DNA from: Mantis religiosa
Taxonomy: Eukaryota; Arthropoda; Insecta; Mantodea; Mantidae
DNA length: 64,000 nt
Direction of reading: 5' to 3'
NCBI GenBank assembly: GCA_030765055.1
Contig: JAUKNK010000152.1
Coordinates: 1,469,501-1,533,500 of the forward strand
A model generated the notes under the pieces. That model had not been told where the DNA came from. It saw only the letters and a program-made list of their open reading frames with translations, and searched no databases. The position numbers and the translations under genes were made by a program. This document shows positions 34,958-43,849 of this stretch, piece by piece. How positions within the stretch are numbered: the stretch's first letter is position 1; every line of letters starts with the position of its first letter.

Positions 34958-35225
34958 CAAGTAATACAATATTTCAAACAGATTGGTTACAGCATGAGCA
35001 TCAAAGTATATTTTCTTCATTCACATCTAAATTACTTTCCTGGTAATTTAGGAGATTTTAATGATTATAGAGTGAAAGATTTTGCCAGGATATAACAAAT
35101 ATTGAAATAAGGTATCAAGGGAATTGGAGTGCTCTTATGATGGTGGACAGTTGTTGGACTACTCTGGACAACATGCGAGAAGGTCAAAGAGGAGAAAATT
35201 TGAAGTGCAAATATTGAGATAAAGG
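34958..35225 (+). pseudogene. C-terminal fragment of the same uncharacterised arthropod family as 24540-25690
   Basis: GYSMSIKVYFLHSHLNYFPG followed by NLGDFNDYRVKDFARI, then in shifted frames the ...E..YQG.WS..M..D.CWT segment ending in RRKF-like residues. In family members this block (LGC.MSLKIHFLHSHLDFFP.NLG..SDEHGERFHQD) forms the C-terminus. Stops and frameshifts are present. Upstream, 34900-34957 also fits the family (PIQLNLDRL-like). Confidence 0.55.
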
Positions 35226-35400
35226 TAGTTGTCTCATCTGTTTGAGAACTCTTAGTGGTTCACCTGGAAAAGCATGATTAAGTTGGAGAATTTAATGTTG
35301 TACTGGCATGTTGGCCATAGTAGCTCAATGGTTAAGAGCAGCTGGACAGAGACCAGTTGATCCATTGTTCAAATCCCAGTTATGACATTTAATTTAATTG
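35225..35400 (+). repeat. SINE-like tRNA-related repeat, diverged partial copy
   Basis: Contains GGCCATAGTAGCTCAATGG (A-box region) and TTGTTCAAATCCCAG (B-box region) in the same spacing as the copy at 6039. The flanks GAGAATTTAATG and TTGACTCTACC match other copies. Confidence 0.7.
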
Positions 35401-35990
35401 ACTCTACCTTTCCAATTGTTATTATGTTTCACAGAGCTTTAGTTTCATTTCTGTTATTTATGAATAGTTTGGAAACCTGACATGATGGGAGAAAATGGAG
35501 ATTATTTTTTAATTCAGCATGAAGAGTCCATTTAATCACCTATCAAGTTAAAGAAAAACAAAAAATAGTTTTGAAATGCAGAATGATGTAAACTATGTTT
35601 GCAACTCTGCTGAATTTATGATTGCTAAATTTAGGTAAAGTAGTGTTAACCCTCCGTTACGCACGCACCATGGCAGAACACTGTTGATCGTGCTGCATAA
35701 TAGTTATGTAGTTATATGCCTGTATTTCTTTTTGTTTCAATTTTTTTCTTTTTTCCCCTATTTTTGGCTTTATTTAGGATAATTATACATGACTTTTGTA
35801 TAATCATACTAAATACATTAGCTAAAATAAAATACAAATAGTGTACATTGTAATTTCTATTACAATATACATAATAATATTCCTTTGAAATAGATCTTAT
35901 CATTGGAAAGTTCATTTGCTCAGAGTCATCGACTTGACTGTTTCTTCTCTATTTTGCCTGACTAAGCAGATATGGCAAATAATTTTGGCA
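35401..35990. other. AT-rich spacer
   Basis: No gene or repeat recognised. Confidence 0.4.
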
Positions 35991-36004
35991 TTATGCATGA
36001 TTGG

Positions 36005-36113
36005 AGATAATTTAGTAACAGTGACGTTGAAATTAATTGAAAAAACTATTTGTAAGTAATGAAGCAAGCCATGAAGTATCAAAAAAGCAACTACAAATAG
36101 TTTTTGTCAATTA
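36005..36113. mobile_element. PLE family C palindromic mini-insert
   Basis: Inverted arms AATTGAAAAAACTATTTGTA and TACAAATAGTTTTTGTCAAT surround about 45 bp. On the left is the single-copy tail AATTTAGTAACAGTGACGTT, shared with the inserts near 40569 and 49521. AATTTTGGCAT on the left (about 35974-35984) and TAATTTGGCAT on the right (about 36112-36122) may be the target duplication. Confidence 0.65.
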
Positions 36114-36114
36114 A

Positions 36115-36946
36115 TTTGGCATGTTTTCTCAAACAGAGAGGAGCATTGCATTTCCCACATGCATATTTAGTTTTGCTGTTCTTTTGGTCTTTACTGCAGG
36201 GTTCACATCATTCCCTTTTCAATGATTCTAGTGCATTCGGCAACTCCTCTGCTGTGGATTGTTCAGGTTTATATTTCTTTAGAAGCTCTTTCAAATCATT
36301 GGGTATGATTAATGCTGTTGCTCTTCTTTGTAGCTTTACAACTGTTCCTGTCTCGTGGAATATTTGTTTTGCTTTCCATAAAAGATAACCCTAAAATTTA
36401 TAACTACAGTATTCAGCATATGGTAAAAGAATACCATTGGCGACCTTGTTGTTCTGGCTACATTATACATAGCACACAATTTATTTACTACATCACCTCC
36501 AAATTCACTATTGTAATGCATGATTATTTCAGGCTTTTTCTTGGCACATTCTGACAGTTGGTCCAATGAAAAATGTAGACCTGAGATCAAAACTACTGTT
36601 TTACCATCTTTTGAAACATATGAAACAAGTGTTTTAGTTTTTATGAAGCCAAATGTGCTTTTGTATTGCCTGCGACCTACTGGAGAAATAAAATTACTGG
36701 GCAACTCCACCTTGTTCGTGTGTAACGAAATAAATTGTCTTTTGTGCACCAATGACAGACTAGGGAACCAATCATTTGCTGTAACATTTCTGCTAGTGCC
36801 ATAGCTTGGTTTACAGCCTCTGTGGAATTATTTTGTAAATGTGGACCGTCCAGTAGCTGTCCACAATAAATTTCCATAATAGTGGTGTAAAACAGTTCTA
36901 CATCACTCAATGTTTTTATGCCATATTAGTCTGGCTTAGAAGGTTT
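36115..36946 (-). pseudogene. Second piggyBac transposase, C-terminal part
   Basis: Minus-strand translation: YGIKTLSDVELFYTTIMEIY then CGQLLDGPHLQN; ANDWF-like second Asp region near 36760; VHKRQFISLHTNKVELPSNF; KTVVLISGLHFSLDQLSE; KKPEIIMHYNSEFGGDVVNKLC (third Asp region) at about 36450-36520; and ARTTRSPMVFFYHMLNTVVIN. A cysteine-rich end with C-GKCNAPLCLRKH lies at about 36105-36190. Several frameshifts are present. It belongs to a piggyBac family different from the element at 26305 and is interrupted at 36947 by gypsy copy 2. Confidence 0.82.
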
Positions 36947-37430
36947 TGTGACTTTGTGGGTTTGTAGAATTAAAAGGCCAAGTTGCAGAAATTAAAAATC
37001 TCATTTATTTCCATAGCAATACACTGTCCAATTCTCACTTAACAACATTACATCACACAATCTTCCAAGGTCGAGGACAATAACAGTGACAGCAGATTAC
37101 ATCATTAGCTCTCGTTACGACTCAGCTGGCTGTCTCTCACAACTACAACTTACAACTCTTGTCTTCACAACTTGCAACTCCTCTCCTTGGCCAATCGTTG
37201 CCTCTTTAAATACTTCACAGATAATTTCTAGATGAATCGCAAATAAACCAGAACATGAACAATCTCTATCAGTCCAGAAGTGACTAGAAATTTCCATTTA
37301 TCTCAGTTTGTTTTGGCAGATCCTTATCTGCCTGTTATCTTTGTCTGCAGGCCCTTGGTTTTCACACTGCCCTCCTATTAGTTTCTTTTGTGTAAACAAG
37401 CTGCACTATCGTAGATACAGGTTCGTGACG
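36947..37430 (-). repeat. LTR of gypsy copy 2 (3' LTR in element sense)
   Basis: 484 bp, TGTGAC to GTGACG; the last base is changed from A to G. Confidence 0.88.
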
Positions 37431-37468
37431 CTGCTCCCTCCTCAAGGCTAGTCCCGAACAGCACCATC

Positions 37469-39400
37469 CTAGCGGGCCAGACTATCCAGGTGTACCACCA
37501 ACATCTTCCTTCGGGGCACCTTCTGGATGTGGTAGACCACGTTGTTGATCCTCTTCACCACCCGGTACGGTCCTTGCCATGGATGTTGAAGTTTGTCGAT
37601 TGTTCGGTTTGCTCCCAGGTGTCCTCCTGAATTACCGGCGTGCACTTCCTCCAAGACCTCCGGGACCTTACTTCCGGGAAGTACCAGCTGTTCTCTCTGC
37701 GTCTTCCCATCGGGCGATTCCCATACCTGGAACAGCACACCCTCTCTTGTCTTCAGTGAGTCCCATTGGACCCAGTACGACTTGTAGGTGGCGCTTCTCG
37801 GTGCGATGTCCTCCTAGACCGGCCTTGTCCCTGCCTCCACTTCTCTCAAGAGTGGTCCCAAGTCTGCATCCGCCAGCTGCTCCCTCTTCAGGCCTGCGCT
37901 ATCCCAGCCATCCGCAGGCACTGCCGTGACTACCCGGACCACTGCGGCACGCTCGTTCTCTTCCACTCTTGTGCATTGGCCGCACTGCTCTGGGTAGGGT
38001 CTTCGGGACATGGTGTCTGCGTTAACGTGGCTCTTCCCTCTACGATGTTCAGAGGTGAAGTTGTACTCCTGCAGCCTCTGGACCCAACGTGCTGTCTGGT
38101 CTTCCAGGTGTCTAAAGCTCATTAGCCAGATTAGGGCGGAGTGGTCAGTCCTCAGGTGGAATGGCTGACCGTACAGATACTTTTGATGTGCTCCAAGGAC
38201 TTAACTACCACCAGTAACTCTCGCCGGGTGATGCAGTAGTTCTTCTCTGCCTTGGCTGTTTTGTGGTGGACAACACGGCGCTGGGGCGGGTTTTCTCCAG
38301 GATCTCCGGTTTCCCCCGCCATCTCATTCCACCGTTGCTCCATCTTCATCTCATGTATCATCAGTGTCATCGCCTGCGGTACCATATGTAGTAGAAGCTG
38401 GCATTAAACACTACACATGCCTTGGCTGAAGACGCGCTGGTATCGTCTCAGCAGTTGTCGAAACTTCTCGAGCTGTTCTGCGGTCAGGTGATCGGCCGCC
38501 CTCTCCAGTAAGCCTTCCAGCCGTGGACCCAGGTGTTGCGTTGGCACCGGCTCCTGTGTCTTGTCGATTGCTGTCATGATGACCACGGGCTCCCACGTCC
38601 CCAGCTCCGCTCTGGCCTGGACGTTGTGATCGGTGTCTGCCAGGTTGAGCAGCCTCACTGGCACCTCCTCTCGGCACGGCAATAATGTCCTGGCTACACA
38701 GAGTCCGTGCACAGGCGTCTTCTGGTCCAGCATCATGTTCTTCATCTGCTGGCATTCCAGTCGCGCCGTCATCACCACCTCGCTTCTTTCGGGGACCACC
38801 ACGTCTTCCTTCAAGATGACCCTGCACACTCCAAGGCGCTCTTTGGGTTGCCGAAGTATCACTTCTCCATTAAACCGCAGGACCTGCCTGCCGACGTCAA
38901 CCGTCGCCTTGTGGCTCCTGAGGGCATCCAATCCCAGTATCAGCTCCTCAGCCACCTCCGCGACATACACCCACTGATGCACGGCACTCCAACCCAAGGT
39001 CAACTGCAGCAGAGCCTTCCTCTCCACGGGCAAGGTGTCGCCCGATACCGTCACTGGCTGCTATGATCGGCTTGGTTTCCTCGACTGCAAACCCTTGGCT
39101 ACATCAAGTCTGTTGATGGTCACGGCTGCCCCGGTGTCTACGAGTACGCGGCCCGGCTTCTCTCTGACCCAACCCTCCGCGATGAGGCGGCTGACTGCGC
39201 GCAGTGTCACTTGAGAGGTGGTGGTGATGGTGCCAACATGCTCCTCGCCACGCCGGTCCTTACTCGTTCCTCCGGCTGCTCTTCCTGGTGTCGGTCATCG
39301 TCGCGCCCAAGTTGCTATTTGCAGCTTCCATCTTCGTTGTTAATTCAGTCTTCATTTCTTCCATCTTCTCAGTGATGTTATCGTCCCGCTTCCTGACAGC
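37469..39400 (-). pseudogene. gypsy copy 2 gag-pol remnant
   Basis: The minus-strand frame at 39054-38404 carries the protease tail (LILGLDALRSHKATVDVGRQ) and the linker into RT (LEKFRQLLRRYQRVFS). After an abrupt break there follows AKAEKNYCITRRELLVVVKS (RNase H; 38152-38260), then QTARWVQRLQEYNFTSEHRR and the region ending MSRRP (37990-38110). A 37469-37738 frame carries VPEVLEEVHAGNSGGHLGAN (integrase zinc part) joined straight to HPWQGPYRVVKRINNVVYHI (C-terminal GPY-type domain). RT and the DDE core are missing. A 168-bp filler (about 38250-38417) between two GCCTTGGCTG repeats is absent from copy 3. Confidence 0.85.
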
Positions 39401-39403
39401 AAT

Positions 39404-39871
39404 TATGACTTTGTGGGTTCATGGAATTAAAAGGCCGAGTTGCAGAAATTAAAAATCTCATTTATTTCCGTAGCAATACACTGTCCAATTCTCATGTAAC
39501 AACATTACATCACACAATCTTCCAAGGTGACAGCAGATTACATCATTAGCTCTTGTTACGACACAGCTGGCTGTCTCTCACAACTACAACTTGCAACTCT
39601 TGTCTTCACAACTTGTAACTCCTCTCCTTGGCCAATCGTTGCCTCTTTAAGTACTTCACAGATAATTTCTAGATGAATCGCAAATAAACCAAAATGCGAA
39701 CAATCTCTATCAGTCCAGAAGTAATTAGAAATTTCCATTTATCTCAGTTTGTTTCGGCAGACCCATATCTGCCTGTTATCTTTGTCCGCAGGCCCTTGGT
39801 TTTCACACTGCCCACCTATCAGTTTCTTCTGTGTAAACAAGCTACGCGATCGTAGATACGGGTTTGCGACA
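39404..39871 (-). repeat. LTR of gypsy copy 2 (5' LTR in element sense)
   Basis: 468 bp, begins TATGAC (TGTGAC changed) and ends GCGACA. It lacks about 16 bp near 37076-37091 of its partner. Confidence 0.88.
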
Positions 39872-39875
39872 GTAT

Positions 39876-40310
39876 ATATTGTCTAAAACCACATCAATCA
39901 TTAAAGGTGGGTAATATTTTATTGGCAGTTACTTTTATCCAAGAGCGTAATGCTTCTAACAGTTATTCACAAACATTGTAAACATTTCTCTAACAGGAGC
40001 CAATTTGTCCAATACCAATAAATACTATTTGATATTCATGACAAAGTATTAATAGCCCCTTCCACTGGCAAACCAATATTCCACAACTTACTAATGAAGA
40101 AAAGCATGTCATAAACATGTAACAAGAATAGGTGCTAGGGGCCTGCTATTCCTGTACGACACCCAACTGCTCATTGGTCATTCTTATAGCTATAGTAAAC
40201 AGATAAAGTTATTGCCACAGCAAACATTCAAATAAGGTGTAATGTTAGATGTCCTAGTGAGGCAATTACATAGGTGCATTCGTTTGTAAAGTACAACATT
40301 TAAATAAAGC
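39876..40310 (-). pseudogene. Second piggyBac transposase, upstream part
   Basis: Continues 36115-36946 across the gypsy insertion. On the minus strand DKLAPVREMFTMFVNNC is visible at about 39950-40000 (family D.L.P...I...F...C), followed by a degraded KHYALG and, next to the insertion, GFRQYI. No N-terminal domain is recognisable beyond about 40300. Confidence 0.65.
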
Positions 40311-40349
40311 TAGGGGGCCTCCCAGGGTTAAACAATCATCTAAAAATAT

Positions 40350-40447
40350 AAATCCTTTTATGGAAGTGTTGAAAACAGTGTTGTTGTATAAATTAAGTTA
40401 ATTAGGAGTCGATTAATAATGTTATTAATCGACTCCTAATTAACTTA
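40350..40447 (-). mobile_element. Minimal 98-bp PLE family A palindrome
   Basis: Flanked by a perfect 12-bp duplication ATCTAAAAATAT (40338-40349 and 40448-40459). It consists of the family A tail in reverse (AAATCCTTTTATGGAAGTGT, then TGAAAACAGTGTTGTTGTAT) and a perfect inverted repeat, AAGTTAATTAGGAGTCGATT with AATAA, around a 2-bp centre near 40423. No coding sequence. It is the shortest member of the A series. Confidence 0.9.
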
Positions 40448-40465
40448 ATCTAAAAATATGTTACA

Positions 40466-40555
40466 TAATTACATAAAAAATGAAGCTAGCTACAGTGAAG
40501 CAATAAATATTACACAAATCCAACTATTTGCAACAAAAACTTCACTTATCTTAAA
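40466..40555 (+). mobile_element. PLE family D tail fragment
   Basis: ATTACATAAAAAATGAAGCT, then AGCTACAGTGAAGCAATAAA and TTCACTTATCTTA match the tail and arm start of the family D insert at 31732. No second arm is visible; the family C insert sits at its end. Confidence 0.7.
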
Positions 40556-40568
40556 CTAGACTATACAT

Positions 40569-40649
40569 ATAAAAATTATTTGTGGTTGGTTTAAATAATT
40601 TTTATATTAATTTTGACGTCACTGTTACTAAATTCCTCCAAACACACAT
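40569..40649 (-). mobile_element. 81-bp PLE family C palindromic mini-insert
   Basis: Perfect 13-bp duplication CTAGACTATACAT at 40556-40568 and 40650-40662. Between them, an inverted repeat of AAAAATTATTTGTGGTTGG type with a nested AATAATTTTTATATTAAT, and the family C tail GACGTCACTGTTACTAAATT followed by CCTCCAAACACA. No coding sequence. Confidence 0.88.
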
Positions 40650-40669
40650 CTAGACTATACATCATAGAG

Positions 40670-41130
40670 AAACATATATTATTGTATATTTCCAACCAGA
40701 TTGTACAGTAAGCAACTCCTGATTTCCAGAAAGTATTTTGACATTCACTTTGCTGTTTTATCAAGTTTACTCTAGCAACTTGGCTTTTGAATACTGTATT
40801 TAAAAGAACACATAGCAATGTTCACTTAGGACAGTGTGAAACTAACATCTAGTAATTGCATATCTCCTTGCAACTGATAAAGACACCATCATATTGACAG
40901 TTTAGTGGTATACCATACAATTGCATACAAAGAATTTTAGGTTTGAGAATATATACATTCAAGGAAGGGTTAATATAGATAGTCAACATGAGAAACTCAA
41001 TGCCATGGCTGGGATTTGAACCAGGAGATCTGTGGTTGGCTACAAATGTTACACATCTTTCTTTCTCATGTTGGCTGCGACACATGGACCTGCAGGTTGT
41101 ATACTTGCGCATGCATATACCTGCACCTTG
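40670..41130. other. Spacer with a short SINE-like fragment
   Basis: At 40972-41040 a minus-oriented fragment of the tRNA-related repeat is seen (AGTCAACATGAGAAACTCAA, then ATGGCTGGGATTTGAACCAG). Nothing else was recognised. Confidence 0.55.
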
Positions 41131-41133
41131 GGA

Positions 41134-41400
41134 CTAAGAAAATATTGTTGCATCACACAAAAGAAAGTTTCTCCTGTTCTTATTTCCCACAAAATTGAGC
41201 ATTCTTGCTATTGTCTCTTCATAACAACCCTGTAAGTTAACTTTTCTAAGGATGTATTCATCTAGGATGTTCCGTCCTGTATACTCCTGCAGAAATTGCC
41301 ATAATGTAGCATTATTTAGTTTTGCTAATGGAATATTGGCAGAAACCAATGTTCTACAAAGATCTCAATTAAAAAGAAATTCTTTGAATGATTCTGCCAA
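41134..41400 (-). pseudogene. hAT-like (CGGBP1-related) transposase N-terminal fragment
   Basis: LCRTLVSANIPLAKLNNATL then WQFLQEYTGRNILDEYILRK and NFVGNKN. The pattern 'ANIPL.KL.N..F..FL..Y.GR.I.DE..LRK' is the region after the BED-type zinc finger in a hAT group related to CGGBP1, and is shared with 51327-51608. A frameshift is present near 41350. Confidence 0.6.
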
Positions 41401-41950
41401 GATTTGACTAAAAAGTAGCTGGGTTATCTTACTTTCCTTTCCACGTGCAATAGCCTTTGTGGTTTTTACGCCTGATATACTGCTGCACAATAAAATGCTT
41501 ATCTGCTCTCACTATAATTTCACATAACTTGCTGCACAATATTTTTCCACCTGTAGAAAACACACTGTCACCAAACTCACTCAGTGTCACTCAGAAGAAA
41601 CTTTGTTTACTTTTCCTTTACTTCTTACATTTTTATGGTTTCACTTTTGAGAAGTAAAATTTTGACTGCCTGTTCAGTGAGGAATGTGCAGACATAACTC
41701 TACAAAGTTTACTGGACTCCTATAAACATTCGTTCTTGCTCCAGCAGTGCTGAATAAAAGATGAGCAAATGAACACAGTTTTCAATGTGGATAGTACATC
41801 TATTTGACATCATTGCAAGCTGATGTAGTAGTAGTTCCCCGCTGACTGTTCCAGAAAAAGTATTCCTCACACAGTTTTCACATGAGAGCAATTGTTTTTC
41901 GTAATGCAGGGAAGCACCATTATCTACATCGATAACGATAACTGCGTAAA
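41401..41950. other. Spacer, no gene recognised
   Basis: A minus-strand frame at 41709-41891 (MLSCENCVRNTFSGTVSGEL) shows no motif I can name; it may be an old transposon fragment. Confidence 0.35.
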
Positions 41951-42009
41951 CATGTATCCAATGTTAACTTTAAAGAGAGTCGATTAAAGACACTAGACAA
42001 CACTTACTT

Positions 42010-42663
42010 TTAAATTTTTCCGGAACATGTTTCAGAGGCTTTGCCTCTATCATCGGCCGGCTCTCGACTGGTTCTCGTTGGTGTAGCTGACGATATTTTG
42101 TCACAGGTCTCCTCTGGTGGCGGTTCAAGGAACTTGCTGAACAAATCTTTCTGGGGGATGTCGAAATTGAATACTTTGTTCCTATTTTTTGAAATGAAGA
42201 TTTGTTCCCATGTGGATAGTTCTTGTTTTCCTGATGTATGTTTCAGTAGTTTTGGTTCTGGATTTATGTTGTGGTTTTTTTCCCAAAAATGTGTGGCAAC
42301 TGCTGATTTTTTTAATTGTTTATATTTTATGTTTCTAAAGTGTTCCTTTGCTCTTGTTTCTAAATTTCTTTTTGTTTTTCCAATATAAATTTGACTACAG
42401 TCATTGCATTCAATTTGATATATACCAGATTTTTTGTTAGATGGAATGGCATCTTTGATGTTTGAGCAAATTAGGTTCTTTAAGGAGAAATGGTTGACTG
42501 GTGCTAGTTGAATATTTTGTTTTTTGAAGACTTTTTTGAATTTATCATAGGCCCATGGATGGAAAGTGAATTTTTTGAATATCATATTAGTTTCTGTAGC
42601 TGAGAGAGTTGTGGTTTCCTTTAGTAGCTTCTTCTTTTTTGCTAAGCTCACTTTTTTGTCCAC
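42010..42663 (-). CDS. PLE family A GIY-YIG endonuclease, 5'-truncated (left arm)
   Basis: 217 codons, open. Lysine-rich linker (VSLAKKKKLLKETTTL), then FTFHPWAYDKFKKVFKKQNI and LICSNIKDAIPSNKKSG. The nuclease core is GIYQIECNDCSQIYIGKTKR followed by NLETRAKEHFRNIKYKQ, with the GIY, CxxC, YIG and catalytic Arg region present. Then come HFWEKNHNINPEPKLLK, WEQIFI and a C-terminus ending in the hammerhead segment (DDRGKASETCSGKI). The endonuclease would nick the target, but without the RT domain upstream this is a fragment. The M at 42663 is only the first ATG in the truncated frame. Confidence 0.85.
   Translation of the reverse strand: MDKKVSLAKKKKLLKETTTLSATETNMIFKKFTFHPWAYDKFKKVFKKQNIQLAPVNHFSLKNLICSNIKDAIPSNKKSGIYQIECNDCSQIYIGKTKRNLETRAKEHFRNIKYKQLKKSAVATHFWEKNHNINPEPKLLKHTSGKQELSTWEQIFISKNRNKVFNFDIPQKDLFSKFLEPPPEETCDKISSATPTRTSREPADDRGKASETCSGKI
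42020..42060 (-). ncRNA. Hammerhead ribozyme, PLE family A dimer, left arm
   Basis: In element sense: stem I CCGG/CCGG, box CCGAUGA (CUGANGA with U changed to C), stem II AGAGGC/GCCUCU with loop AAA, GAAA box, self-complementary stem III ACAUGU, then U at the cleavage position. Layout equals the minimal type I hammerheads described from Penelope-like elements. One core change reduces expected activity. Confidence 0.8.
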
Positions 42664-42903
42664 TAATGATTTGGGAAAGTTATTTTTTTGTGCTATTTCA
42701 ATTATTTTGTTGTAATCTGTTTTGTATTCTTCTGCTGTGAGAGGGATGTTTACCAGTCTGTGTGCTAAACTATTGACAAACAGGCAATCTTCAATAGTTT
42801 AGCACACAGACTGGTAAACATCCCTCTCACAGCAGAAGAATACAAAACAGAATACAACAAAATAATTGAAATAGCACAAAAAAATAACTTTCCTAAATCA
42901 TTA

Positions 42904-43596
42904 GTGGACAAAAAAGTGAGCCTAGCAAAAAAGAAGAAGCTACTAAAGGAAACCACAACTCTCTCAGCTACAGAAACTAATATGATTTTCAAAAAATTCA
43001 CTTACCATCCATGGGCCTATGATAAATTCAAAAAAGTCTTCAAAAAACAAAATATTCAACTAGCACCAGTCAACCATTTCTCCTTAAAAAACCTAATTTG
43101 CTCAAACATCAAAGATGCCATTCCATCTAACAAAAAATCTGGTATATATCAAATTGAATGCAATGACTGTAGTCAAATTTATATTGGAAAAACAAAAAGA
43201 AATTTAGAAACAAGAGCAAAGGAACACTTTAGAAACATAAAATATAAACAATTAGAAAAATCAGTAGTTGCCACACATTTTTGGGAAAAAAACCACAACA
43301 TAAATCCAGAACCAAAACTACTGAAACATACATCAGGAAAACAAGAACTATCCACATGGGAACAAATCTTCATTTCAAAAAATAGGAACAAAGTATTCAA
43401 TTTCGACATCCCCAGAAAGATTTGTTCAGCAAGTTCCTTGAACCGCCACCAGAGGAGACCTGTGACAAAATATCGTCAGCTACACCAACGAGAACCAGTC
43501 GAGAGCTGGCCGATGATAGAGGCAAAGCCTCTGAAACATGTTCTGGAAAAATTTAAAAGTAAGAATTGTCTAGTGTCTTTAATCGACTCTCTTTAA
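42904..43596 (+). pseudogene. PLE family A GIY-YIG endonuclease, 5'-truncated (right arm)
   Basis: Mirror copy of 42010-42663. It has a few substitutions (FTYHP for FTFHP, EKSVVATHF for KKSAVATHF). A frameshift after NFDIPRK changes the C-terminus, so the last about 50 residues of the open frame are out of register. Confidence 0.85.
43506..43546 (+). ncRNA. Hammerhead ribozyme, PLE family A dimer, right arm
   Basis: Same motif as 42020-42060, with stem I CUGG/CUGG (pairs kept only through G-U), box CCGAUGA, stem II AGAGGC/GCCUCU, GAAA, ACAUGU. Confidence 0.72.
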
Positions 43597-43849
43597 AGTT
43601 AATTTATCATAACAACACTGTTTTCAACACTTCCAAGAAAGGAATTGCAATGTATCCAATGACTCTCCAAGCGACTAAGAATACAACAGTAGGGTTCAGT
43701 AAGCAGCCTCAACAATGACTACATGTGAATAAAGTAAAAACGTGCATTTAAAATAAAAAAAACTCAAGAAAATGTAACAAAAAGTACATAATTTCTTTTA
43801 AAAAATGACCGACTGACATTAAAACCCCTCAAAAATGCAAAAAGATTGA

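Larger units (their letters stand above)
36947..39871 (-). mobile_element. Ty3/gypsy retrotransposon, internally deleted copy 2
   Basis: LTRs at 36947-37430 and 39404-39871 (484 and 468 bp). Flanks GTTT (36943-36946) and GTAT (39872-39875) are an aged 4-bp duplication of GTAT. Splicing out the element joins the two halves of the second piggyBac in frame. It is oriented on the minus strand. Polypurine tract GAGGAGGGAGCAG is next to the 3' LTR. Remaining coding parts in order are: N-terminal Gag coil remnant (about 39330-39400), post-knuckle region, protease domain, RNase H pieces, and the integrase N- and C-termini. The Gag core, RT and integrase core are deleted at the same junctions as in copy 3. 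Confidence 0.92.
41964..43649. mobile_element. PLE family A inverted dimer with 12-bp target duplication
   Basis: ATGTATCCAATG is duplicated at 41952-41963 and 43650-43661. Inside are two arms of about 812 bp, 41964-42776 (minus) and 42791-43602 (plus), inverted to each other around a 14-bp loop (42777-42790). They are nearly identical. After the right arm only, a 47-bp single-copy tail follows (ATCATAACAACACTGTTTTC, then AACACTTCCAAGAAAGG). Each arm is a PLE truncated at the same 5' point, keeping the linker, the GIY-YIG endonuclease and the 3' end with a hammerhead motif. RT is absent. The whole palindrome is one insertion, since one duplication encloses it. Confidence 0.93.

Noticed and set aside
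37579..39066. Plus-strand open frames over gypsy copy 2
   Set aside because: Antisense shadows of the minus-strand protease, RNase H and integrase remnants.
40400..40450. A transcription terminator or DNA-transposon MITE
   Set aside because: The hairpin is strong, but its arms and tail match the PLE family A ends and a 12-bp duplication surrounds it, which fits a PLE insert better.
42041..43409. Phenylalanine-rich antisense frames in the PLE dimer
   Set aside because: Reverse complement of the lysine-rich linker and nuclease; lysine codons AAA read as phenylalanine TTT.
43506..43546. A type III hammerhead layout using the upstream CCAG/CTGG pairing as closed stem I
   Set aside because: That reading puts AA instead of UH at the cleavage position. 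The type I layout with a palindromic stem III fits all family A copies and covaries.
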